A DNA stretch of 64,000 nucleotides from an uncultured Paracoccaceae bacterium (GCA_947495795.1 CANMAI010000009.1:124001-188000), one strand, 5' to 3'; positions 44,470 through 53,376 are shown, counted from the first letter of the stretch. Made by a program: numbers and translations. Notes: generated by a model not told the origin, from the sequence alone.

Positions 44470-45339
44470 ATGCGAACCCTCCGCCGCTACCTGCCTCAGC
44501 TTACATTGCTGCCCAGCCTCATCCTCGTGGCGGTCACCGTCTACGGCTTCATTGCGCTTACGGTGGTGCTCTCTCTCACACGCTCCAAAATGCTGCCCCG
44601 CTTCGATCGGTGGGAGGGTTTTTCCAACTACGCCAAGGTCTGGAACCACCCCCGCTGGGAAGTCGCGATGGAGAATTTCGCGATTTTCGGGGTGCTCTAT
44701 ATCGGGGGCACGATGCTCATCGGGCTGATGCTCGCCATTCTGATCGATCAGCGCGTCCGGGCCGAAGGGGCGCTTCGCACCATCTACCTCTACCCCATGG
44801 CGCTCAGCTTCATCGTCACCGGCGTCGCGTGGCAATGGATCATGGCGCCCGATCTCGGGCTCGAACGCGCGTTTCAGATCTGGGGCTGGGAAAGCTTCCG
44901 CTTCGATTGGATCAAGCAATCCGATATGGCGATCTACTGCGTGGTGATCGCCGGAGTCTGGCAGGCCAGCGGGTTCGTGATGGCACTCTTTCTCGCAGCG
45001 CTCCGCGGCATCAACCCGGAGATCCTTTCCGCTGCGCGGATGGATGGTGCTTCCGCGCCCCGCATCTACTGGCACGTGATCATCCCGGCACTCCGTCCCG
45101 CCTTCCTCACGGCCATCGTTGTGCAGGGCCACCTTGCCATCAAGAGCTACGATCTGGTTGTGGCGCTCACGCGCGGCGGGCCAGGCTATTCCACCGAACT
45201 GCCCTCCACCTTCATGTACGAGTTCACCTTCTCGCGGAACGAGATGGCGCTCGGCGCGTCCAGCGCGGTGATGATGCTGATCCTCGTTACCGTCCTGATC
45301 GTGCCCTACCTCTATTCGGAGCTGCGCAATGACCGTTGA
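44470..45339 (+). CDS. sugar ABC transporter permease 1
   Basis: 289 residues with six predicted helices. The MalF/UgpA-type loop for ATPase contact is AALRGINPEILSAARMDGASAPRIYW (near 180-205), containing the EAA-type signature. It is part of the ABC cassette encoded in order SBP-permease-permease-ATPase and overlaps the next gene by 11 bases. Confidence 0.92.
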   Translation: MRTLRRYLPQLTLLPSLILVAVTVYGFIALTVVLSLTRSKMLPRFDRWEGFSNYAKVWNHPRWEVAMENFAIFGVLYIGGTMLIGLMLAILIDQRVRAEGALRTIYLYPMALSFIVTGVAWQWIMAPDLGLERAFQIWGWESFRFDWIKQSDMAIYCVVIAGVWQASGFVMALFLAALRGINPEILSAARMDGASAPRIYWHVIIPALRPAFLTAIVVQGHLAIKSYDLVVALTRGGPGYSTELPSTFMYEFTFSRNEMALGASSAVMMLILVTVLIVPYLYSELRNDR

Positions 45340-46219
45340 GGCAGCCCGCACCCCCGGCACCCTGCAAAGAGTCCTCATCTACGCCGTACTCCTTCTTGCA
45401 GCGCTCTTCTTCCTGATGCCGCTCGCCGCGATGGTGTTTACCTCGCTCAAAACCATGCCGGAGATTACCGGAGCCGCCGGGTTCGAGAGCAACACGATCC
45501 TCACGCCCCCCCAGGCTCCGAGCACGGAAGCTTGGGGCACAGCATGGCAATCGGCCTGTATCGCCGTGGCATGCGAGGGGCTGCGCGGCTATTTCTGGAA
45601 CTCCATCGTGATGGTCGTCTTCGCGGTGTTCTTCTCGGTGATGTTCGGCGCGATAAACGGCTACGTTCTGGCCAAGTGGCGGTTTCGGGGGGATAACATC
45701 ATCTTCGGCATGCTCCTCTTCGGCTGCTTCATACCGTTCCAGATCGTGCTGATCCCGATGGCCCGGCTTCTTGGCTTCCTCGATATGGCAGGCACGCTCC
45801 ACGGCCTCATCTTTGTCCATCTCTGCTACGGTATCCCCTTCACCACACTCTTCTTCCGCAATTTTTACGTCACCATCCCCGATGAGCTCATCTCCGCAGG
45901 CCGGATTGACGGGGCCGGTTTCTGGTCGATCTTCTTTCTCATCCTCATGCCGATCTCCCTGCCTATCTTTGTTGTGGCAATCATCTGGCAGTTCACAAAT
46001 GTCTGGAACGATTTCCTCTTTGGCGCGTCGTTCGCCGGGGCAGATGCGCGCCCGCTCATGGTGGCGCTCAACAATCTGGTCAACACCTCAACAGGCACCA
46101 AAGCCTACAACGTGGATATGGCCGGCGCGATGATCGCGGCCCTGCCCACGATCCTCGTCTATGTGGTGGGCGGGCGTTACTTCGTGCGCGGCCTCACCTC
46201 CGGCGCAGTGAAAGGATAA
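45329..46219 (+). CDS. sugar ABC transporter permease 2
   Basis: 296 residues with six helices, the MalG/UgpE-type partner. The EAA-type loop is DELISAGRIDGAGFWSIFF near 190. A large periplasmic insert between helices 1 and 2 (about 35-85) is typical of the glucose/mannose-type subgroup. Translation starts inside permease 1. Confidence 0.92.
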   Translation: MTVEAARTPGTLQRVLIYAVLLLAALFFLMPLAAMVFTSLKTMPEITGAAGFESNTILTPPQAPSTEAWGTAWQSACIAVACEGLRGYFWNSIVMVVFAVFFSVMFGAINGYVLAKWRFRGDNIIFGMLLFGCFIPFQIVLIPMARLLGFLDMAGTLHGLIFVHLCYGIPFTTLFFRNFYVTIPDELISAGRIDGAGFWSIFFLILMPISLPIFVVAIIWQFTNVWNDFLFGASFAGADARPLMVALNNLVNTSTGTKAYNVDMAGAMIAALPTILVYVVGGRYFVRGLTSGAVKG

Positions 46220-46222
46220 CCC

Positions 46223-47305
46223 ATGGCAGCGCTTTCCATCGAGGGTGTGGGCAAGGTTTTCGGCGAGGCCGAGGTTCTGCGCGACATCAACATCGAGATC
46301 GAGGCAGGCGAGTTCCTCGTGCTTGTCGGCCCGTCAGGCTGCGGAAAATCCACGCTTCTCAACATGGTGGCGGGGCTCCTCAGCATCTCCAGCGGGCGGA
46401 TCAGCTTCGATGGCCAGCGGATCGACAATCTCGAACCGAAGGATCGCAACATCGCGATGGTCTTCCAGTCCTACGCGCTTTATCCCGCGATGAGCGTGGA
46501 GAAAAATATCGCCTTTCCGCTGCGCATGGCAGGCCTGCCCAAGGACGCACAGATGCAAAAGGTCGGCGAGGTTTGCGCGCTGTTGCAGATCGAGCATCTG
46601 CGCAAACGCAAACCCGCAGCGCTCTCGGGCGGCCAACGCCAGCGCGTTGCAATGGGCCGCGCACTGGTGCGTGATCCCAAGCTCTTTCTCTTCGATGAAC
46701 CCCTCTCCAACCTCGATGCGAAACTCCGCGTCGATATGCGCACGGAAATCAAGCGCCTGCACCAGCGGCTTGGCACCACGATCATCTACGTCACCCACGA
46801 TCAGGTTGAAGCGATGACAATGGCCAACAGGATCGCAGTGATGGAAGGCGGCATCGTCCAGCAATTCGGCACACCGGCCGAGATCTATGATCGTCCCGCC
46901 AACACGTTCGTTGCCACCTTCATGGGCTCGCCTGCGATGAACCTGCTCGATGCGGTGGTGGATGAAAGCGGCACTGCTTTGGCCCTCGGCGATCTCCGCG
47001 TGCCGATACCGCCCATAGCAGCTGCCCCCCCACCCGGCACACCCGTCAAGCTTGGCCTCCGCCCGGAATGGTTCGATGTGGGCGGCGCAGGGGAGGGCAG
47101 GGTGGCCTTGCCCGGCCACATAGATCTGATCGAGCCCACTGGCCCCGATATCTACGCCTCCGTCGAAATGGTGGGCCAAAGGCTGGTCACCCGCCTTCCC
47201 GCAGGCACCGATGTCACGCAGAACACCGCCTGCACCCTGAGCGTCTCCATTGAAAACGCCCCTCTCTTCGATGCCCAAACCGGCCTCGCCCTCTACGCGG
47301 ACTGA
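46223..47305 (+). CDS. ABC transporter ATP-binding protein (UgpC/MsmK type)
   Basis: 360 residues. Walker A GPSGCGKST near 36, signature LSGGQRQRVAMGRAL near 134, Walker B LFLFDEPLSNLD near 155 and the switch THDQVEAM near 189 are all intact. The C-terminal third (about 240-355) is the OB/TOBE regulatory domain found in carbohydrate importers, where EIIA-type control can act. Begins three bases after the permease stop. Confidence 0.94.
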   Translation: MAALSIEGVGKVFGEAEVLRDINIEIEAGEFLVLVGPSGCGKSTLLNMVAGLLSISSGRISFDGQRIDNLEPKDRNIAMVFQSYALYPAMSVEKNIAFPLRMAGLPKDAQMQKVGEVCALLQIEHLRKRKPAALSGGQRQRVAMGRALVRDPKLFLFDEPLSNLDAKLRVDMRTEIKRLHQRLGTTIIYVTHDQVEAMTMANRIAVMEGGIVQQFGTPAEIYDRPANTFVATFMGSPAMNLLDAVVDESGTALALGDLRVPIPPIAAAPPPGTPVKLGLRPEWFDVGGAGEGRVALPGHIDLIEPTGPDIYASVEMVGQRLVTRLPAGTDVTQNTACTLSVSIENAPLFDAQTGLALYAD

Positions 47306-47347
47306 AGAGACGCGCCAAAGGCGAGACCAACAACAAGGACACATTCC

Positions 47348-48076
47348 ATGCCGACCTTCGATAAAGGCCCCATCCTCGTCACCGGCGCCAGCGGCGGGAT
47401 CGGTGGCGCCACTGTCCGCCAACTCTGCGATACAGGCGCCGCGGTGATCGCCAGCGGCCGCAACACCGAGGCGCTGGACGCTCTGGCAAACGAAACAGGC
47501 TGCCGCACACTCGCATTCGATCTCACCTCCGAAGAGAGCGTGAAGGCAGCACTGGAAGGGCTCGATCTCTGGGGCGTCGTAAATTGCGGCGGCTTCGGCG
47601 GCGAGATCGCCACGCCGATGGAGACCGACATCGAAGTTTTCGACAAGGTGATTGCGATCAACACCCGGGGCGCGCTGCTCGTCACGAAATATGCCGCCCG
47701 CGCGATGATCCGGCTCGGCAAGGGGGGCGCTATCGTCAACGTCTCCAGTCAGGCGTCGCTCGTCGCGCTCAGGGGCCACATCTCCTACGGCGCATCCAAA
47801 GCCGCACTCGATAACATCACCCGCGTCTCGGCAATGGAACTCGGCCCCCACAATATCCGCGTCAACGGCGTGCACCCCACCGTCGTGATGACGGAAATGT
47901 CGGCCTTCTACTGGGGCCGCCCCGATATCGCAGAACCCTTCCTCAGCCAGATGCCCCTCGGCCGCTGGGCCACCGAAGACGAAATAGCAGCCCCCATCGT
48001 CTTCCTCCTGAGCGATGCCGCCTCCATGATCACCGGCGTGGCCCTCCCGATCGATGGCGGCTTCACCGCCTGCTGA
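47348..48076 (+). CDS. SDR oxidoreductase, L-xylulose-reductase (DCXR)-like
   Basis: 242 residues. The nucleotide loop is TGASGGIG at about 12-19, the catalytic tetrad includes Ser in NVSSQAS and Tyr-x-x-x-Lys in YGASKAA near 141, and the C-terminus has VALPIDGGF. The segment AMELGPHNIRVNGVHPTVVMT closely follows that of dicarbonyl/L-xylulose reductases, which interconvert ketopentoses and pentitols. Downstream of a sugar importer and ROK regulator, this suggests catabolism of a polyol or ketose. The exact substrate is inferred. Confidence 0.82.
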   Translation: MPTFDKGPILVTGASGGIGGATVRQLCDTGAAVIASGRNTEALDALANETGCRTLAFDLTSEESVKAALEGLDLWGVVNCGGFGGEIATPMETDIEVFDKVIAINTRGALLVTKYAARAMIRLGKGGAIVNVSSQASLVALRGHISYGASKAALDNITRVSAMELGPHNIRVNGVHPTVVMTEMSAFYWGRPDIAEPFLSQMPLGRWATEDEIAAPIVFLLSDAASMITGVALPIDGGFTAC

Positions 48077-48474
48077 CAGCCGCTGGTCAGTTTTCGAACA
48101 TCGGCGCTTGCAGCCTTTAGGGGATCCACCGTGTACCGGAAACTGATTTGCGATCGGGCCCCATGGGGCAGTGCATAGCTTTCAGTTTCGGCATTGGGGG
48201 CGCTGGCAGCGGTCAACCGCTGGTATGCTCGGCCCTATCTTCCAATCGGGTTCAGGGGCGTGACCATCGATGGCAGGGGCGTTGCATGGCGTGACGATGG
48301 CAAGGGTGGCCTCGTCTTTTGCCAACTGACGGGAAACCGGGCCGTTGAGATCAATCAGTTTGCCGGGAAGTCGGCGAATAACGGGCACAGGTTGAGGGCA
48401 GTTCCCTTGGATTTGGCGGGGCGGTGGGCGAAATCGCCCACCCTACAGGCGGCCTTGGTGGCATTGCCACGCGA
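48077..48474. other. gene-free spacer with a stem-loop repeat
   Basis: No credible gene was found; a short plus-strand frame at 48194-48544 lacks a ribosome binding site and runs antisense into the VOC gene. The only clear structure is the palindrome at 48423-48442. The VOC gene ends at 48475. Confidence 0.6.
48423..48442. repeat. REP-like palindrome
   Basis: GGTGGGCGA and TCGCCCACC form a perfect 9-bp stem around AA, followed by CTAC. Variants of this 'gtgggcgaaatcgcccac' palindrome are dispersed in many proteobacterial genomes. Here it may also end the convergent SDR and VOC transcripts. Confidence 0.75.
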
Positions 48475-48861
48475 TCAGTCCTTGTACTGGATCAGATCCC
48501 AGAGATTGCCCCACGGATCGGCCCATTGGGCGACCTTGCCGTAAGGCTCCACACGTGGCTCTTCGAGGAAGTTCACATCCTTGGCCAGCATGGCGGCATG
48601 GTCCCTGTCAAAATCATCGGTCTGGAGGAAGAAGCCGACGCGCCCGCCTGTCTGCTTGCCGATGGCGGCGGTCTGGGCCGCACTCGTGGCCTCAGCCAGA
48701 AGAAGCCCCGCTCCCCCGCCTGAAGGGCGCACCACAACCCAGCGTTTATGGCCCTGAGGGATATCCTCGACCAACGTGAAGCGCAGTGTTTGCGTGAAAA
48801 ACGCAATGGCCGCGTCGTAGTCCGGCACGACGAATGTGGCGAGGGCGAGCGTCTGTTTCAT
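48475..48861 (-). CDS. VOC-superfamily (glyoxalase-like) protein
   Basis: 128 residues with the paired beta-alpha-beta-beta-beta pattern: TFVVPDYDAAIAFFTQTLRF at the start, GHKRWVVVRP near 42, GAGLLLAEA near 54, and the C-terminal WADPWGNLWDLIQY with a possible metal-ligand pattern. Such proteins include dioxygenases, lyases and antibiotic-binding proteins; the reaction is not predictable. Confidence 0.85.
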   Translation of the reverse strand: MKQTLALATFVVPDYDAAIAFFTQTLRFTLVEDIPQGHKRWVVVRPSGGGAGLLLAEATSAAQTAAIGKQTGGRVGFFLQTDDFDRDHAAMLAKDVNFLEEPRVEPYGKVAQWADPWGNLWDLIQYKD

Positions 48862-48979
48862 GGGCCCGGTGTGGGGCGTTCCGGGGCAGGGGTCAAGGCC
48901 CGCGCTGATGGTTAACGGTTTCTTTCACGGTGGGCTGTGCTACCAGATCAAAAGCCCGCAATCAGAGACGGAGTTCAAA

Positions 48980-50185
48980 ATGCTTGCCCGATCCATTCCC
49001 CTCACTCTGGGCGCCTGCCTTCTGGGAACCAGCACATTTGCACAGGCCATTTGCGAAGGGGGCATCTGGGTTTCCGGTGCGGAGGAAAGCTCCGATATTG
49101 CCGTGGCCGAAGCCTTTGTTGATCGTCAGGTGGCGGTGGTGGCCAACGGCGCGGATGCCACGCTGTTCACGCTGAGTGCCCCGGCAAGCCTGCGGCTGGA
49201 GGCTGCGGGCATTGGCGGTGGCGATACGGTGCTGGCACTTCGGAATGCCGAGGGGCGGACCCTGGCGGAGGATGATGATGGCGGCGGGCAACTGACCTCC
49301 CGCATCGAAACGGAGCTCGAGCCCGGGCGCTATTGCCTGATCACACGGGCCATCGGCGACGATGCGATCTCTGCCATGGTGCGGATCGGCCGCCAGGAGC
49401 ATGATGCTCTGACGGCAGGTTCCGGCGGGGGGAGCGACGGATCCGAGGCGTGCAGGCCGGACGCAGAGGCGGAGACGCTGGCAATTGTCAATGCTGCCGA
49501 TCTGAAGGGCGCAGGCGTGGCGGGCACAGCCCCCGCGCGGGATGTTTCGGCCTACCGCTTCACGTTGCCTGAACCTTCCGCCCTCTCGATCACGGCCACC
49601 GGCAATGATGCGGATCCCGCGATCCGGCTTTTCGATAGAGCAGGCACGCTGGTGGCGGAGAATGATGATGCAGACGGGCTGAATGCGCGGATATCGCTGC
49701 CCGATGCGCTGGCGGCGGGGGATTACTGCCTTGCTGTGCGCGCCGTTTCCGATGCTGCGGTGCCGATCACGGTGAGCGTGGCGGCGTTCAACATCGCAGC
49801 AGCCGCGCGGCGGCTTTATGCGTCAGGCGAGGCGAGCCCGCAGATAGACAGCAGCTACCCAATCACGGATCTCGGCGCAGTGGAGACGATTGTGAGCAGG
49901 GATTTCGTGGCCAAAAGCGAGATGGCGTGGTTTGCCTTCGATATGCAGGCGCCGGGCCTGATGCTGGTGGAGGGGCTCGGTGTGGGCCCGGTGGATCCGC
50001 AGATCGTGCTCTTCGATGTGGTGGGGCGCAGGATCGGCGCCGATACGGATGGCGGCCTCGGCACGAATGCCCGGCTGGCCGCCCCCCTGCAGCCCGGGCG
50101 CTACCTGGTGGGGATCGGGCGCGAGGGCAGCGGTGGGTTCGGCCTTTTGCGGCTGGTGCTGCAACGCTATGTGGCGGCGGAGTAA
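48980..50185 (+). CDS. secreted protein with PPC-type beta-sandwich repeats
   Basis: 401 residues. MLARSIPLTLGACLLGTSTFA is a signal peptide. Three repeats (about 40-125, 180-265 and 295-400) follow the pre-peptidase C-terminal pattern: a YRFTL or FTLSAPA strand, a DPAIRLFD or TVLALRN strand, then EDDDGGG/ENDDADG and a closing PGRYCL or AGDYCL. PPC domains occur in secreted enzymes as cleaved or accessory modules, but here no catalytic domain remains. It may be a periplasmic adhesive or binding protein. ATG 48980 gives the clean signal. Confidence 0.72.
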   Translation: MLARSIPLTLGACLLGTSTFAQAICEGGIWVSGAEESSDIAVAEAFVDRQVAVVANGADATLFTLSAPASLRLEAAGIGGGDTVLALRNAEGRTLAEDDDGGGQLTSRIETELEPGRYCLITRAIGDDAISAMVRIGRQEHDALTAGSGGGSDGSEACRPDAEAETLAIVNAADLKGAGVAGTAPARDVSAYRFTLPEPSALSITATGNDADPAIRLFDRAGTLVAENDDADGLNARISLPDALAAGDYCLAVRAVSDAAVPITVSVAAFNIAAAARRLYASGEASPQIDSSYPITDLGAVETIVSRDFVAKSEMAWFAFDMQAPGLMLVEGLGVGPVDPQIVLFDVVGRRIGADTDGGLGTNARLAAPLQPGRYLVGIGREGSGGFGLLRLVLQRYVAAE

Positions 50186-50323
50186 CAGGGCGGGCCACAA
50201 GCGATAGCTCTTGGCAAGGCCTGCACAAGCCACCGGAAAAGGGGGCGCCGCGCTTTGCCCCGGACAGAGCCCGGATTTTGTGGTATGATCAGGGCTCACC
50301 TTTCACAGTCAAGGAGAGTTGCG

Positions 50324-50539
50324 ATGTTCAAGCGTTCCTGGCCTGTACAAAGACCCTCACGCCGCTGGCCCCCGACACCACTGGCTGCCCATGTGGAAGA
50401 CCGCATGATGTGCGGGCGCTGCATCGGCACCGGGCGTGTCTCCCGCCCCGATAGCCAGCTGCTGGCCGCCGCGATCAGCGAAACACTGATGCCATGCCCT
50501 GTGTGCCACGGCGCAGGCAGTGTGTTGCAGCACCACTAA
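50324..50539 (+). CDS. small protein with two CxxCxGxG motifs
   Basis: 71 residues. After an Arg/Pro-rich start, CGRCIGTGR (near 30) and CPVCHGAGS (near 58) are two DnaJ-type zinc-binding motifs, enough for one small zinc ribbon. AAGGAGAG precedes ATG 50324. Relatives may act as redox or chaperone helpers. It stands alone; I recall short DnaJ-zinc-like proteins annotated as hypothetical in this order. Confidence 0.65.
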   Translation: MFKRSWPVQRPSRRWPPTPLAAHVEDRMMCGRCIGTGRVSRPDSQLLAAAISETLMPCPVCHGAGSVLQHH

Positions 50540-51295
50540 GGCTGCCGCAACAACAGAGGCTGATGCGCGCCCGCCAAACGCCATGAGACTCTGCTGCCAT
50601 TGGGGCCGCAGATATAGGGTGCTTGCGGTCGCCACCACTTGGCCCAACTTGAAGCGGCAGACGGTTTTAATCTGAATGTCAAAGCTCTACCTCGCGGAAC
50701 GGGCTGTAAACGTTCCTACTGCGGTGTGGATTGAACTGGTGGTTGCACCAATTCCGTCCTTTCTCCCAAGATGGAGTGTTGAGATACGAAGCACCAAACC
50801 CAGACGTCTTGCACCCAGACTTGAGGTCAGCGCCCCAGAAAATCTTCGCCTGCCAAATTGTCCAAAAGGGCGCTCAACGCCCGTGATCAAATCTCGAACT
50901 TTGAAAGATAGTCCGGGTTGAGTTCCGCAATTTCGATCAACGTTTCGATGTTCTCAAGCCGAACACAGTCCTTCGCCTTCGTGATCGAACCCTTTTGGCG
51001 CAGCGATTTCAGACTGCGATTGGTGTGGACCAGACCCATATCTAACGTATGCCCCCCGGACGGGATATCCGCCTACGCTCCCCTGCCGTGATCGCAATGC
51101 CCGATCTCACCTCGTTCGTTGATGAAAAAACGGTATGCTCCGCCCATCAGATCAACGCGTCCGCCGGGCAGGATCTCCCGGCATCTGAATCTGTTTCTGG
51201 CCCTCGATCCCTTATCTTGCGGGGCAGTTCTGCGCCCGGTCTATCGGGCGTGTTCGCCAGTATTCAAATGCAGAGTCGTATTGGTCAAATATGGC
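50540..51295. other. degraded spacer
   Basis: Apart from the Crp/Fnr remnant, this stretch holds no frame I would call a gene. Short open frames on both strands here have no ribosome binding sites or protein-like composition. It appears to be decaying sequence between the zinc protein and the small gene at 51.3 kb. Confidence 0.5.
50887..51039 (-). pseudogene. C-terminal remnant of a Crp/Fnr-family regulator
   Basis: The minus strand encodes 50 residues starting MGLVHTNRSLKSLRQKGSI and ending in AELNPDYLSKFEI. HTNRSLKSLRQKG matches the DNA-recognition helix and following turn of Crp/Fnr proteins, and the rest fits their usual last strand and helix. The cyclic-nucleotide-like domain and the first HTH helix are missing upstream. 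This is a remnant, not a working regulator. It was too short for routine gene calling. Confidence 0.65.
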
Positions 51296-51586
51296 TCACA
51301 GCCGGCCCTCGTTGCTCACGGGAGAGAGCCGTATCGGAACCCCTGCCATCAAAGCCTCATACTCTGCCGCGAGAAGCGCCCGCTCTTCGGGCCCTGCTTC
51401 CAGAAAGGCGGCACTCAGCGCCGCGATCCGCGCTGCCTTCGGATCGTGCGCGAAAACGGCGCACATCGTGCCTGTCCGGCCATGATGCATGGCGCATGCC
51501 TCTTGCAAAAGAATGAACCGGAAAGGTTCGGGGGGAACAACGTCATCCTGCACAAAAGAGGCTAAATTAGGGTAAAGAGGCCGCAC
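51296..51586 (-). CDS. small hypothetical protein
   Basis: Up to 96 residues. The C-terminal two thirds (KAARIAALSAAFLEAGPEERALLAAEYEALMAG) is helical and protein-like. The start is unclear: the farthest GTG lies inside a terminator hairpin, and ATG 51490 or GTG 51553 are alternatives. No family recognised. Confidence 0.4.
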   Translation of the reverse strand: MRPLYPNLASFVQDDVVPPEPFRFILLQEACAMHHGRTGTMCAVFAHDPKAARIAALSAAFLEAGPEERALLAAEYEALMAGVPIRLSPVSNEGRL

Positions 51587-51596
51587 GCTGGCGGCC
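51579..51596 (-). terminator. terminator of the haem peroxidase gene
   Basis: GGCCGC (51579-51584) and GCGGCC (51591-51596) pair around ACGCTG. On the minus strand the stem is followed by TCTTTA, 20 bases after the peroxidase stop. The T-tract is weak. Confidence 0.6.
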
Positions 51597-51615
51597 CTTC
51601 CCCAAGAGTATTTAC

Positions 51616-53025
51616 CTATTTGTAGCTCAGGATATGCCCCACTGTATCCAGCATCACACCCGCATGATCACCGTTCTCCATTGGCCGCCAGTTACGGTTG
51701 GCCCCCAACCATGAGCGCGGGTCAAGCTCAATCAGTCCGATCACAACTTCCGCCACGATCTGCGCCCCCACGGGCCCCAGCCCCTCACCGGGCTCAAAGC
51801 GCCCGTCTGCCGCCTCACGGCCCACAATTTCGGCTTCCTTCAACAGGTAATACCAAAGCGGCGTGCCTCCCGTCAGCCCCGGCTCATCCGCCCGCGCCGC
51901 ATCCGAGATCCGCTCGATCTCGTCTTCAGGCCGCGCGCAAAGGCCTGCGACAGTCTCACCCGATGGCAACAGAAAGCTCTGCCCCCGCACGAGGTTGCGT
52001 GTGGCAAGCGAGGCCTCGGAAAGCCCCACCACGTCCATCGGCAGCTTCAGCAAGTCACTCGCAAGCTTGCCGTCCAGCTTCTCAGCCGTCTGCACCTTCC
52101 GCCCGGCATGGGTGTGAAAGAGCTCGTACATATCCGCCACGGCCCGCGCATCTCCAACGGCCGAGAAGCCCTTGCCCATCACATCGCCAAACAGCTCGAA
52201 ATGCTTGGCGCCCTTCTGCATCTGCACCTTCATCGGCACCATGGAATGGCCAAAGCGGTAGGCCGCCACGGAAAACTCCACAGGCATGTAGGGCACCTTT
52301 GGGCAATAGATCTTCCGCCCCTCCGCCAGCACACGCCGCACCACACCTGCCCCACAGATGCTCTCCAGAAAATCATGCACCACACACCACTGATAATGCC
52401 AGGTGGTCAGCCGCCGCGCCTCCTCATAAAGCGCATGCCCCTCGTAAAGCCCGCTCAGATCCTCGCAGAGCCGGTTATGGAAACGGATAATGCCCAGCTG
52501 GATCTGGCTCACCACCCGGTTCTCATCGTTACGCGGGTCGCCGATCACAGCCCGCCCCATCACGCGCGCCAGATCATCGGCGGCAAAGGCGTGGTCTGCC
52601 GTTTCTGCCCCCGTCAGCAGCTTCACGCCCGCATAGTCGCCAGATGTGTGGTACATGAAGGGCATCGCCTCCGGCCCCGTGCCATACACACAATCGAGGT
52701 CCAGCGTCGGGGTGCGCATGTTCTGGATGTGCTCCGGCGTATTCACCCGCTCAAAGCTGGAAGTGGTATCAAGCGTGATGTCGTGATCCACGAACTGCCC
52801 GAAGAACACCTGCCCCACGGCAACGGAATGCGTGCGCCGCGTGGTGCCGCCATCATCCATCGCGCCACCGGGTGCGCCCAGCCGCTCCAGCGTCATCGGA
52901 TTGGTGAAAAGCGGTGCTGCCTCTGGAAAGAGTCGCCCGAACCTGTCTCCCGCCGCATGCGCATGGTCCCGGCTGCAATAGGCCTCCAGCCCGTGCAACG
53001 CATTCATCCCGTGTGATCGTGCCAT
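51616..53025 (-). CDS. animal-type haem peroxidase
   Basis: 469 residues. It has the peroxidase-cyclooxygenase superfamily layout: distal His in FGQFVDHDITLD near 77, IGDPRNDENRVVSQIQLGIIRF near 160-180 and proximal His in AAYRFGHSMV near 260. These enzymes oxidise halides or organic substrates with hydrogen peroxide. No signal peptide is seen; in bacteria many are exported by unusual routes or stay inside. AGGAG lies eight bases upstream of the ATG. Neighbours give no hint of substrate. Confidence 0.88.
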   Translation of the reverse strand: MARSHGMNALHGLEAYCSRDHAHAAGDRFGRLFPEAAPLFTNPMTLERLGAPGGAMDDGGTTRRTHSVAVGQVFFGQFVDHDITLDTTSSFERVNTPEHIQNMRTPTLDLDCVYGTGPEAMPFMYHTSGDYAGVKLLTGAETADHAFAADDLARVMGRAVIGDPRNDENRVVSQIQLGIIRFHNRLCEDLSGLYEGHALYEEARRLTTWHYQWCVVHDFLESICGAGVVRRVLAEGRKIYCPKVPYMPVEFSVAAYRFGHSMVPMKVQMQKGAKHFELFGDVMGKGFSAVGDARAVADMYELFHTHAGRKVQTAEKLDGKLASDLLKLPMDVVGLSEASLATRNLVRGQSFLLPSGETVAGLCARPEDEIERISDAARADEPGLTGGTPLWYYLLKEAEIVGREAADGRFEPGEGLGPVGAQIVAEVVIGLIELDPRSWLGANRNWRPMENGDHAGVMLDTVGHILSYK

Positions 53026-53135
53026 CGTTAAAACTCCTGAACCAAATATGCTGCTGTGGCGATATGATAGTCGCGGAGTCTAGGTCGAAAAACTGGGGGC
53101 TGCCTGTGACAATCGCCACTGGGCCTCTGCTGGCA

Positions 53136-53212
53136 CTGTATGGAATCCATTACCTCAAATTGCGGGCTGTACGGTTTTCATTACCTCAGAGGTTATCAAA
53201 TCCGTTACCTCA
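53136..53212. repeat. three imperfect direct repeats in front of the nucleoside operon
   Basis: Two 22-base units (53136-53157 and 53167-53188) share CTGTA.GG and CATTACCTCA; a third partial unit (53199-53212) shares AATCC and TTACCTCA. Starts of the shared core are 31 and 24 bases apart. They lie 165-240 bases upstream of cdd in an AT-rich 351-base spacer with no other gene. They could be operators, an attachment-site scar, or part of a lost element. On the minus strand a short frame (about 56 residues from GTG) crosses them. Confidence 0.6.
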
Positions 53213-53376
53213 GGAAAAACGTGCTCTCTTTTCCGCGAAAAGGCGCTGAATTGGGGATTTTTGCACTCCCAAAACGGTACCAAAACCATACCAAATCCAG
53301 CCTCTCGTTTTGGCTTCGCTTGCATCACCCCGAAACCCGCGCGATAGTCCCCAAATCACCCCATCGGAGATCCTGA

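Noticed and set aside
46334-47875. 513-residue antisense frame across the ABC ATPase and SDR
   Set aside because: Both sense genes have intact catalytic motifs; the antisense has none.
48194-48544. 116-residue plus-strand frame
   Set aside because: No ribosome binding site, crosses a palindromic repeat and the end of the VOC gene, and reads like spacer.
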